Origin: Bin87 sp034423575 | GTDB lineage: Bacteria; Chloroflexota; Dehalococcoidia; Lucifugimonadales; UBA3495 | NCBI GenBank assembly: GCA_034423575.1 | Contig: DAOUIF010000037.1 | Location: 1-25,960 of the forward strand | DNA: 25,960 bases | Direction: 5' to 3' | Shown here: piece after piece, positions 8,306 through 15,727 of the stretch | Position numbering within the stretch: the first letter of the stretch is position 1 | How the letters are laid out: every line of letters starts with the position of its first letter | The notes under the pieces: model-generated | Told to the model about the DNA's origin: nothing | Databases searched by the model: none | The model's input: the letters and a program-made list of their open reading frames with translations, nothing else | Position numbers and translations under genes: made by a program

Positions 8306-9057
8306 CAGCTTGCTCGGGGAAGTAGGCGACGGTCTTGAAAATCAGGGTGGGATGCGGCCGGGGTTCCTATGCTGCGCACTTTCGATCATGGGGTTCAGCA
8401 TGATCGACAGCGTCCGCATACACGTGGTGATTGCGTCCCGGCTCGGCCTTGCCGGCGTGGGCCACCCATGGCAAAAACGCACGGGTCGTTGGGTTCGCTC
8501 TGTGGCGGCCAGCTTCGCCATGCCGAACAGAAATGGAGCTTTGGCACGTCTACCCCAGACTGAGCGACGACGTGACCTGTTCTCCTACCGGGAAAGGAAC
8601 GCACAGGGTCATCCTTCCCCGCCGTTACGGGCTTCGACGCGGCGTCTCCCGTAACACCGGGGTCGGTATCGTAGCTTACAAACTGTCCACCGATCCCGCC
8701 GCCGCAGGCTCGTCGCAGTCGATGCTCCCACGGCGGCCGCAGCGGCCGACCTCTGGTTGGGAGATGTGGTTGCCGGCGTAGTCCAGTTCCTGCTCCATGC
8801 TCGCCCACGGCCGAGTTCGACCCTCGCTGCAAAGGCAGTCTCGGCCGGTCCGTGCGACCGTTTGGGTCCTACGCGGACGGATCAGATGGACCTTGACTTT
8901 CGTACCGCGGCGCGAGTCCCGGTCAACGCCGGTAGGCCGCATCCCGCGTGTGTTTCTCTCGCCATCGCCGGGGCGCCGATCAATCTTATTCCGACGTTGC
9001 TCCCGACATCACCTGCACCGACTTGACGGTCCCAACGGTTTTCATGAGGCGCGATCT

Positions 9058-10089
9058 TCAGGGCTCCAAGCCTGCGCGCGCGAGTTCCGATCGCAGCCGG
9101 TCCACTTCGGCTTCCGCTTTGTCGGCTCTCATCCGTTCGCGATCCAGCGCGACCGCGGCCGCGGTGGCCTTTGACCGTTGAACCTCGTTGTCCTCCCGCA
9201 ACGATCGCAACTCTTCCGCCAACTCCGCGTTGGACCGCTCCAATCGTCGCACCTGTTCATTCAATGACCTGACGGACCGCGTGGCCTGGCGGCGGTCCGG
9301 AGAACCCACTGAGGCGGTCGCGGCCGCCCGTTCGTACGCGTCATCGAACGACATCTTTCCATTCAAAGCGGCTCCTTCCCATTCCGAATCCCTTACCATT
9401 CGGGCGCGCCGGTAAGCTTCGTTGAATCCGAGTTTCCGGGCTCTGACGTCCTCCGCCAGGCCGAATAACCAGACGACTTTCGCTTGGCTGATCAACGTGG
9501 TCCCCACTCCAGCCAGGTCCGCCATGCCGGAGATCGTACGCGGTGGGGCAGTCGTCGTGGGAAAATCCACAGTGGTTGTGGATTTTCTCGGTCGTCCCCT
9601 TGGCCGCCACTGACACATGGACACGACGATCAGCGCCTTCAGGCTCTGACTCAACTGCCTCTCATGGAGACCGGCGGCACACAGGAACGCGACGGGATCG
9701 CCCCCGACGTATGCATGTAAACGGACCGGCAGGTTCAATTCCCGGCAGATCGCAAACCTGTCCCAATCCCATAGCACCTGGCCATCCAACAACGTGACTT
9801 CCACCGTGGTGTGTGCGCCGATTTCGATGTCGGCCGCCGACTGCATGCGCATGGCGGCGCGCAGTCGGTTGCGGGTCGCGGGACTGCGGTTGCCGAGAAG
9901 CCGACCAAGTTCGTGTTGCGAAACGTCGCGAAGATCTTGCTCACCGGGTTCTGCGACGACAAGCACGGGCGGTACGTTGGAGCCCTCTGGCCGCTCGGGC
10001 TCCCTTTCGTCAGCGCCGGTTGAGCTTGGCATCAGTTCCAGTTGACCATGAGGGACGCCAGTCGCGCGCTCGTTACCCTTACTAACCAT
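9058..10089 (-). CDS. ParB-like nuclease-domain DNA-binding protein with C-terminal coiled coil
   Basis: This is a 343-residue protein of the ParB/StiP-like group found on plasmids and integrative elements. Residues about 85-160 match the ParB N-terminal fold: a TVEVTLLDGQVLWDWDRFAICREL stretch stands where relatives have a DGRxRxxAC motif, followed by GDPVAFLCAAGLHERQLSQS (130-149), very close to the GDPxAFVxSxNLHRRHLT motif of the family. A helix-turn-helix follows at about 186-210 (GMADLAGVGTTLISQAKVVW), and residues 272-340 form a charged heptad-rich coiled coil. The start is the ATG at 10089, preceded by a GGGGGTGG purine stretch; 18 more upstream codons are open but look noncoding. No ParA partner is visible. 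It is divergent from the XRE regulator at 10684. A regulatory or segregation role on the element is likely. Confidence 0.72.
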   Translation of the reverse strand: MVSKGNERATGVPHGQLELMPSSTGADEREPERPEGSNVPPVLVVAEPGEQDLRDVSQHELGRLLGNRSPATRNRLRAAMRMQSAADIEIGAHTTVEVTLLDGQVLWDWDRFAICRELNLPVRLHAYVGGDPVAFLCAAGLHERQLSQSLKALIVVSMCQWRPRGRPRKSTTTVDFPTTTAPPRTISGMADLAGVGTTLISQAKVVWLFGLAEDVRARKLGFNEAYRRARMVRDSEWEGAALNGKMSFDDAYERAAATASVGSPDRRQATRSVRSLNEQVRRLERSNAELAEELRSLREDNEVQRSKATAAAVALDRERMRADKAEAEVDRLRSELARAGLEP

Positions 10090-10420
10090 GATTCCACCCC
10101 CTGGTTGCGACTGCGCCGTTGATATGCGGCGCCCTCCCATCATGTGGAACCGGTGGGGAATGGTCAGATCGGCGGCCTGGCGTCCATCGGCGACTCAACC
10201 CGGGGCAGTGTGCGGGTTGTGCGAAATCCGATGCCTGTGCTTTGTTGGCGACGGCACCGGGGACGGGTCGCCCCACCACCCCGTCGCGCGGCGTGAGCGG
10301 ACATTGCAGCTCCCGCATGCGGTGACTGCCCGGTGCGCCCGAGGTACCCGGAAATTTCTGCCGGCCGATTACCCGCCCATTTCCCGTCGAATGTGTCCAT
10401 TATGGCCTGAAACGGCCTTC

Positions 10421-10475
10421 TTGCTACATAAATACAATAGTTCGTTGTATAATACGTTTATTATTTTTGTAGCAT
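10421..10475 (+). promoter_or_regulatory. AT-rich control region with TATAAT box and inverted repeats
   Basis: This stretch is sharply AT-richer than its surroundings. It holds a perfect TATAAT at 10448-10453, the inverted repeat ATACAA/TTGTAT (10432-10437 and 10445-10450) and the ends TGCTACA (10422-10428) and TGTAGCA (10468-10474), which are inverted copies of each other. The only TTG-type -35 (TTGCTA at 10421) is 21 bases from the -10, which is too far for a strong housekeeping promoter. A third TGTAGCA lies at 10572-10578. The pattern suits an autoregulated promoter of the divergent XRE regulator; that role is inferred. Confidence 0.5.
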
Positions 10476-10683
10476 GAACCCGTCGAGCCGGACGAGATTC
10501 TGGGAGCCCGTCGGCATGAACCTGGCGTTGCATTATCAGAGGTGGCGCCTGCACAGAGCGGTTATTGTTGATGTAGCATACCCTACGCGCGATGCGTGGC
10601 GGCAGTCGCAACCAACAGCGTTTTCTGATGAAGGCGGTTCGGTTGCGTGCATCAGTCAACATAGACGACACAGGACGCAGACT

Positions 10684-11178
10684 ATGAAAATTCATGGATC
10701 GAACAGCGTGGCGGCCGCGGGAGCGCGTGTCGCACTGAAAGCTTTCGGCCTAGAACTCCGTACTGCTCGCGTTGAAGCTGGCTTGCGACAGGGGGACGTG
10801 GCAGAGGAGTTGGGCGTTTCGACCCAAACCATTCGAAATTGGGAATCGGGCAGGTCGGAACCGAGCGAGGAGAACAAGCAAAAACTGGCCGAGAAGTACG
10901 GCGTGGAGGTGGGGGATTTCGCGGTTTTCTACGAAGAATTCCACTCCTATCGAGTGACCAGGGAACGGCCAGTCATAAACGCCAAACTGCTGCGGCTGGC
11001 ACGTCAGGATGCCGGTTTCACGCAAGCGCAGGCTGCCGAGATGGTCGGCGTAAACCGCAACACCATAGTCCGATACGAGAACGCCACTTCACGCCCGTCG
11101 CCGAAAACTCTCCGCAAGTTGTCGGCAATCCACGGCAAGCCACCGGACTGGTTTTTCGGCACCGGATCGGCATCGTAA
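10684..11178 (+). CDS. XRE-family regulator with two helix-turn-helix domains
   Basis: This 164-residue transcription factor carries two consecutive HTH_XRE (Cro/C1-type) domains. The first, about residues 22-76, contains LRQGDVAEELGVSTQTIRNWESGRSEPS; the second, about 99-155, contains FTQAQAAEMVGVNRNTIVRYENATSRPS. Both keep the Q-x-x-x-A and W/Y-E-x-G/A-x-x-x-P signatures. There is no further sensor or enzyme domain. The start is ATG 10684, because coding character begins there; the frame is open back to an ATG at 10474, but that part (many Arg, His and Trp) does not look like protein. The ribosome site is weak (AGGA about 11 bases upstream). Two HTH units in one chain could let a monomer recognise two half-sites such as the TGTAGCA copies upstream. 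Probably the maintenance or lysogeny-type regulator of the element. Confidence 0.88.
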   Translation: MKIHGSNSVAAAGARVALKAFGLELRTARVEAGLRQGDVAEELGVSTQTIRNWESGRSEPSEENKQKLAEKYGVEVGDFAVFYEEFHSYRVTRERPVINAKLLRLARQDAGFTQAQAAEMVGVNRNTIVRYENATSRPSPKTLRKLSAIHGKPPDWFFGTGSAS

Positions 11179-12296
11179 TCGACGGCGGAAGGTGATCACG
11201 CCGGGCACCACGACACTTCAACGCCGGCTGGCCGTGCCCGGGTTGCACTTGAACTGGCCATCTCGGAAGCACCAGATGCAGTGATCGATGGTATAGCCCG
11301 TCGTATCGGGGAGGCTCGTTTGCTCCACAGCCTGGCGAAACGCGGTCCCGTCGATCGGGGCGCCGGAGGCGAGCGACCCCGATGTTCCTCCCTACCCCCT
11401 ACGTGAAATTTGCTGGCGATCCGCAGGCCGAGAGCGAACACCAGCCGGGTAATCACGCTGGAATTCGCCTGTCGGCGAAATGGTCGCATTCGCGGGCAAG
11501 GCAGGGGACCGTTACGCCAGTCGCCAGTCTGATCCGTCGGACCAAGGCCATAGGGGAGTCCGTTCCAAGATCGCGCTGCCGCACCACCCAAACGCTGTTT
11601 TTCCCCTCGGTTAGTTGCGGAACCCACCGAGCTGGCGCGACTGCCGCGCCGCCAAGCTCCCGCAACCCCGGCTGTTCTACACCAACGTGGTGCGTCCCTG
11701 CCGCTTGAGTGGCAACATCGCCGGTGCCGCGCCGGTGCCGCAATTGTCGCGCAGTTCAAACCGGGACATCGACGTCTCCTTCATCGTGGGCCAGCGTCGA
11801 GGCGGGCAGCATCCACGTAGAGCGATTGCTGCAGGACCATCTTGGGTGAGCCGACCACTCCGGTGAAACCAAAGGCAGCCAACCTCAAGCGTGGCGCCGC
11901 CTGTCCGGCAAGGTCGATCACGGTTCCATGCTCCGTTGGACGACCCGCGCCGGAGCAACCGTCCTCACTTTGAACCGCACGCGGACCGCGTCGATGGATC
12001 AATTCAGGAAGCTCGGCACCCATCATTGGCCCGGTTGACGGCACATCGGGAGCGCGGTCTCGCACGACTGAACTGCCGGGCCGGTCTCGAGTTCATGGTC
12101 CGATTCGACCACCAACCGTTGCGCGAAGTTCTCGTTTTCGGGGGCGTCAACGACCGTCCATGGAAATTCCCTAGTATGCGTAGGCAGAGGAGTACGTCGT
12201 GTCCAGCGGTAGCCACGAAACGCCGTTGGCACGATTACCAAATCGCCGTTGATGTGCACGGCGGAGCTGCAATGCAACCACAGGAGGTGCAGCTTT
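11179..12296. other. 1.1-kb region with only decayed coding traces
   Basis: No intact gene can be supported. On the minus strand a chain of short frames reads somewhat like protein in succession: 12277-12023 (EFPWTVVDAPENENFAQRL), 12065-11781 (GTVIDLAGQAAPRLRLAAFG), 11769-11677 (start with an AGGAG site, MSRFELRDNCGTGAAP) and 11743-11453 (NSVWVVRQRDLGTDSPMALV). They sit in different frames, as expected for one or two genes broken by indels. I recognise no family. The plus-strand frame at 11891-12784 overlaps the real excisionase gene out of frame and is a shadow. Confidence 0.35.
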
Positions 12297-12497
12297 ATGA
12301 CCGACCGACTGGCATATTCAGTGAAGGAAGCCGCGGAGGCCTTGGGCGTGTCCGAATGGAAAGTCAGGGAGGAGATCTATCGGAAGCGGATTTTCGCCGT
12401 GAACCTCGGCCGGCGCCTGATAATCCCGCGTTGGGCTCTGGAGGATCTGCTCAGCAGAACCGATCCCGAGTCGGACGCAAACCCCGACAAAGCCTGA
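12297..12497 (+). CDS. Excisionase-like HTH (HTH_17/MerR-type) small protein
   Basis: This 66-residue protein consists of one winged HTH of the excisionase/HTH_17 type: LAYSVKEAAEALGVSEWKVREEIYRKRIFAVNLGRRLIIPRWALEDLL. In this family the helix-turn-helix is followed by a wing carrying the vNLGRRl.IPr pattern, all present here. A strong AGGAGGTG ribosome site lies nine bases before the ATG. Such proteins act as recombination directionality factors beside tyrosine integrases, and an integrase of that type begins 1.6 kb downstream on the same strand, separated now by a dead IS110 element. A plain regulator is the alternative. Confidence 0.82.
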   Translation: MTDRLAYSVKEAAEALGVSEWKVREEIYRKRIFAVNLGRRLIIPRWALEDLLSRTDPESDANPDKA

Positions 12498-12825
12498 ATC
12501 AGTGCGTGGTGCGAACGACGAGCGCAAGCCCACTCCGCACCGATGCGCACACCATCGTTGTGCGCAGGATCAAGCGTCAGATGCGGGAGCAACGCCACGC
12601 GCACCACTTGGATGTTGCGGTAACCCCGCGGGTCGGCCAATCCGCGGGGCGGGTGAGAGGGGCGCGTCGTTCACCTGTGGGTGAACCAGGCGACAACCCT
12701 GGACCGCACCGGCGTCAAGTTGGACACCGCTCCCGCCGCTCCAAACGGATACGTGGGCGCAAGGGACTCCATCTACAAGTGTGAAAGGCACCGGGCACTG
12801 TCCCAACAGGAGGCCAGAAAGAAAA
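12498..12825 (+). other. Hairpin-rich noncoding leader before the IS110 transposase (possible bridge-RNA remnant)
   Basis: There is no gene in this 328-base gap, but it holds three perfect hairpins in 143 bases. They are TGCGCACA/TGTGCGCA (12544-12551 and 12559-12566, loop 7), CCCCGCGG/CCGCGGGG (12624-12631 and 12642-12649, loop 10) and GTTCACC/GGTGAAC (12669-12675 and 12680-12686, loop 4). IS110-group elements carry a structured bridge RNA in the noncoding end before the transposase, so this placement fits. The first or second hairpin might instead be a terminator of the excisionase gene, although no T-run follows. The element's left boundary was not found. Confidence 0.35.
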
Positions 12826-13730
12826 ATGACAAAGGCAGCCGGCATAAACGTGGGCAAGGCCAACTTGCACGTTTCAGCCTCCGGGGGTCCGGTGGTGCGT
12901 TTCGATAACGCCGCCACCGATATCACCAAGGTTGCTCAAGCACCTGCATAATCCCGACACCGTCCCGGTCGTCTGTGGACCAACGGGTGGCCACCAACGG
13001 CGGCTTCCCAGCCGGCCGTGTCCGTCCGAAACCGCCGTACGAGTGCACCACACGGGCCGGGCGCGCGCCTTCGCCGAAACCAGTGGTTACGAGGCCAAGA
13101 CCGGCCTGTTGGACGCTCAGATGCTGGCCCGCCACTCGGAAGTGATTCCGGAGGCCGAAACCTGGGAACCGGTAACCGACCTGCATCGTCAGGAAATGAA
13201 AGACCCGCTCCGGTGGTGGCGTCAATTCATCGACCAGCGGGTCCAGGCAAAGGGTCGGCTGGACCGGGGCGTTTCCGCCACCTACGCCAGGTCCACCCAA
13301 CCCCACATCGCGTCGTTGGAGGAAGAGATAGCTCGGTTGGATCCAGAATACCAGGCGGTGCTCGAGCACAATCCCATCTTAGCCGAGCCCGTTGACCTCT
13401 ACCCCACCGTGCCCCGGGTCGGATCGCTGACCACGGCCACCCTGGTGGCTCACCTCGCTGAACTGGGCCTCTCGCACAGCAAGGCTCTGACGTCGCTGGT
13501 CGGGTTGGCGCCATGGTTCCGAGGCAGCGGCAAGAGGCAGGGCGATCGGGCCGCCAAAGGTGGCCGCGGACTGGTGCGTCGCGCCTTCTACATGTGGGCT
13601 CGGGCGGTCGTCCGCCATGATGGGGAGATGCGGCGCTTCTATGACCGCCTGCGGCAGCGGGGGAAGCCGAGCAATGTTGCGGTGGTCCTGATGATGCGGC
13701 AGAGCCTGCTGCAACTCAACACCCAACACG
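12826..13730 (+). pseudogene. Degenerate IS110-family transposase
   Basis: This is a recombinase-type transposase with a RuvC-like DEDD domain and a transposase-20 C-terminal domain. It is broken. The first frame starts at ATG 12826 (MTKAAGINVGKANLHVSASG) and ends at a TAA at 12949-12951. The rest of the protein continues in another frame from about 12932 (NPDTVPVVCGPTGGHQRR) to about 13730 (MRQSLLQLNTQ). Relative to the family, the first catalytic Asp of GIDVSK is Asn (GINVGK), the Glu of EPTGG is Gly (CGPTGG) and the first Asp of TDxxDA is Gly (TGLLDA), so three of four DEDD residues are lost. The C-terminal LVGLAPWFRGSGKRQGDR and GGRGLVRRAFYMWA motifs remain. Exact element ends are not visible. 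It sits between the excisionase and integrase genes. Confidence 0.87.
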
Positions 13731-14105
13731 CATGCTCGGCGGGTCGGCATGTTGCTTGCCGATCAGAGTCACCGGGTTGTGCCGCCAGTGCATCGGCCAA
13801 GGCGACAATCCCAAAGGACATCGGATCAGGATCGGAGCGCATTTCCTGGGGCACGCTGTCGCTCGCGGGAATACGCCTGGAAAAAAGTGACGCTTGGCCG
13901 CTTGACGCGCCGGCGACCCAGGTTGGTAATTTTGAAACGCTATGGCGGGGATCATTCGGAAATGAGGCAAACATACAGTCCGTGCACCACGAAGTCCCAC
14001 GTCTAACAGCCTCCCGACATCGGCAAAGCACCGACGAATGCTGGGCAATTACCAACGACACGCGGCGATTGACGAATCGCCTGTTCGACACAATAGGAGT
14101 AATCC
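13731..14105. other. Noncoding gap before the integrase, with a hairpin next to its ribosome site
   Basis: No gene is recognised in these 375 bases; it probably contains the right end of the IS110 remnant and the integrase promoter. A perfect hairpin GGCGATT/AATCGCC (14064-14070 and 14075-14081, loop GACG) stands 12 bases before the AGGAG ribosome site of the integrase. It could be a recombinase arm site or a translation-control element; neither is shown. Confidence 0.4.
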
Positions 14106-15290
14106 ATGGAAGGAAGCATCAGGAAACGAGGCGCAAAAAGCTGGGAGATCACCCTTGACCTGGGCCGCGACAACAACGGCAAACGCGACCGTCGTTACTT
14201 CACCGTACGCGGGACCAAAAAGCAAGCTCAGCAACGCCAGAGAGAGTTGCTCACCGAGCTGGACGGCGGGGCAGTGCCATCCTCCGAACGCATCAAGATG
14301 CGCGACTGGTTGGACCGTTGGATGCTGGATTGCGTCGTGGGACACCAGAGCGAAGCAACCCGCGAGCGCTACGGGGGAATCATCAACAACCACCTGAAGC
14401 CGTCAGTGGGTCATATCGAACTGCGGAAGTTGTCGCCTACGCAGGTTCAGTCATTGCAGCAAAAATTGCTACAGGACGGTATGCATCCCAAGGGGGTGAA
14501 CCTGGTTCGTACGGTGTTGTCCGGATCCATGAACCACGCCCTCAGCCTGGAGATGATCATGCGAAACCCGGTATCGGCCACCAAGGCGCCGCCCGACCCC
14601 GATCACGAGGTCCAGCCGGCTCCCATGGAAGCAGTACTCGAGATGTTGCGTCTGGCAGCCGACGAAGAAGACTGGGTCTATCCAGCGCTCCATATGCTGG
14701 TCTACACTGGCGTCCGACGCGGCGAGCTGTTGGGCCTGCGATGGGACCACATTGACCTGGACAGCGGTGAGGTGCGTATCGAATATTCGTTGGTACGGCG
14801 GTCCAACAAATTGATCCTAACCAAGCCGAAAACAGCCAAGGGCGTCCGCGCCATCAACTTGGACGCTGGAACTGTGGAAGTGATGCGACGGTATCGAGCG
14901 CGTCAGCAACGCCACAAGGCCGCGATGGCCGGCGCTTACGATGACAAAGGCGTGGTGTTCGCAGATGAACTGGGCCGGTGGCTCAACCCCATGCGCCTGA
15001 CTCGGGTCGTGACAAGTCTGGCGAAGAAGGTAGGCCATCCAGAGGCGCAACCTCACAATCTGCGCCATTTTCACGCGACCGTTTCACTGAAGAGGGAGCA
15101 TAATATCGCAGTGGTCTCCCAAAGGTTGGGACACGCCAACCCGGCCATCACTCTCAAGGTTTATTCCCATGTGATGCCGGGTTGGCAACAGGAATTAGCC
15201 GACGATTTCGCCGGGACCATGGACGAGTCTCAAAAGGCATTGCAACAAGATGCCGAGGGCGACGTAAAATTGGACGACGAAGAGGAGTAA
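14106..15290 (+). CDS. int: Tyrosine-type site-specific integrase
   Basis: This 394-residue phage/ICE integrase of the tyrosine recombinase family catalyses strand exchange between element and chromosomal att sites. An N-terminal arm-binding domain (about 1-55, GSIRKRGAKSWEITLDLG) is followed by a SAM-like core-binding domain (about 63-160) and the catalytic domain. All expected active-site residues are visible: R204 (TGVRRGE), a lysine near 242 (TKPKTAKG), H317 and R320 (PHNLRH), H343 (LGHANPAIT) and the nucleophile Y353 (KVYSH). The ATG is preceded by AGGAG at good spacing. The acidic tail (KLDDEEE) runs up to the stop, and the next bases begin an 11-bp tandem repeat. It looks complete and functional. 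It pairs with the excisionase-like gene at 12297 and the candidate attachment site at 15404. Confidence 0.96.
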   Translation: MEGSIRKRGAKSWEITLDLGRDNNGKRDRRYFTVRGTKKQAQQRQRELLTELDGGAVPSSERIKMRDWLDRWMLDCVVGHQSEATRERYGGIINNHLKPSVGHIELRKLSPTQVQSLQQKLLQDGMHPKGVNLVRTVLSGSMNHALSLEMIMRNPVSATKAPPDPDHEVQPAPMEAVLEMLRLAADEEDWVYPALHMLVYTGVRRGELLGLRWDHIDLDSGEVRIEYSLVRRSNKLILTKPKTAKGVRAINLDAGTVEVMRRYRARQQRHKAAMAGAYDDKGVVFADELGRWLNPMRLTRVVTSLAKKVGHPEAQPHNLRHFHATVSLKREHNIAVVSQRLGHANPAITLKVYSHVMPGWQQELADDFAGTMDESQKALQQDAEGDVKLDDEEE

Positions 15291-15312
15291 ATTGCCGACC
15301 AATTGCCGACCA
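15291..15312 (+). repeat. Tandem 11-bp repeat just after the integrase stop
   Basis: ATTGCCGACCA occurs twice without a gap, starting at the base after the integrase TAA. Direct repeats beside an integrase gene and its att core are typical of arm-type integrase binding sites, so that is the likely role; it is not demonstrated. A bulged hairpin (CTCTCG...CGAGAG) follows within the next 40 bases. Confidence 0.6.
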
Positions 15313-15403
15313 AATCATCGCCTCTCGGCGCCTGCCGACAGCGCCAGGCGAGAGAATTGAGTAGGAAGTCCATGCTGTACAGCACCCGACGAGTGGGTTT
15401 CGG

Positions 15404-15424
15404 CGAATCCCTCCCTCGGCACCA
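15404..15424 (+). other. Candidate attachment site (attR): tRNA 3'-end sequence
   Basis: These 21 bases read as the 3' end of a tRNA gene: the end of a T-loop (CGAAT), the T-stem strand CCCTC, acceptor strand CCTCGGC, discriminator A and CCA. The acceptor would pair with GCCGAGG, a common 5' end of tRNA-Leu. The upstream bases do not continue as a tRNA (no D or anticodon arm, enlarged T-loop), so this is a 3'-end copy only. Tyrosine integrases often use exactly such segments, and the integrase stops 114 bases upstream. The orientation predicts that the intact tRNA and attL lie to the left, outside the window. Confidence 0.6.
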
Positions 15425-15437
15425 ATTTCTCAATAAC

Positions 15438-15485
15438 GGGGCGGTTCGTGCTTGTTTCCAGTATCAACAAGCGGCGAACCGCCCC
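15438..15485. repeat. Long perfect-arm inverted repeat downstream of the att core
   Basis: Arms GGGGCGGTTCG (15438-15448) and CGAACCGCCCC (15475-15485) match over 11 bases. Nested inside them are a second pair, CTTGTT and AACAAG, giving a 48-base extended hairpin. There is no T-run after it on either strand, so it is a weak candidate for an intrinsic terminator. It may be chromosomal or part of the recombination region. Confidence 0.6.
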
Positions 15486-15727
15486 ATGTTTGGCTCCCAC
15501 GTGGGACATTTGTGGGACAAACTCACACTAACCCACCGGGCCTCACACGTCAGGGCTGCATCGAACCGCACACAGAGACCGGCGATCAGACGACCGAATT
15601 CTAGGTGTAAACCGCGGCGGTAAAGTGGGCCACGTGGGCGGCTCCACCGTCGGCTTATGGCGGAGAGATACTGTACCGTCCACCGCCCTCCGTTAGGTTG
15701 CTCAGCAGCCTTTGGAGGGTGAGATGG

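Larger units (their letters stand above)
6952..9057. other. 2.1-kb gene-poor region upstream of the operon
   Basis: I found no gene here that I can support. Several open frames of 60-145 codons exist on both strands, but they overlap one another and show no domains. The least unlikely is on the minus strand at 7436-7089, with a hydrophobic RIKIVVVTGEPV stretch, possibly a gene remnant. From about 7960 to 8280 the sequence becomes T/A-richer than its surroundings and carries the direct and inverted repeats listed separately, plus a consensus TTGACA at 8240-8245 without a convincing -10. The size, position and repeats would suit a replication or transfer origin, but no diagnostic site is recognised. 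Confidence 0.5.

Noticed and set aside
8395..8832. 145-codon minus-strand frame in the gene-poor region
   Set aside because: It has no domain, no ribosome site and an overlapping plus frame of equal quality. There is nothing to support translation.
10474..10683. N-terminal extension of the XRE regulator from an ATG at 10474
   Set aside because: The 70 extra residues are rich in Arg, His and Trp and lack family similarity. The protein-like sequence begins at ATG 10684.
11891..12784. 297-codon plus-strand open frame
   Set aside because: It overlaps the excisionase-like gene in another frame and has low-complexity Arg, Gly and Pro composition. Its 3' part runs through the hairpin cluster.
15340..15424. 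Complete tRNA gene ending at 15424
   Set aside because: Only the T-loop-to-CCA part fits. No acceptor 5' strand, D arm or anticodon arm can be placed upstream, and the T-loop is enlarged. It is better explained as an att copy.
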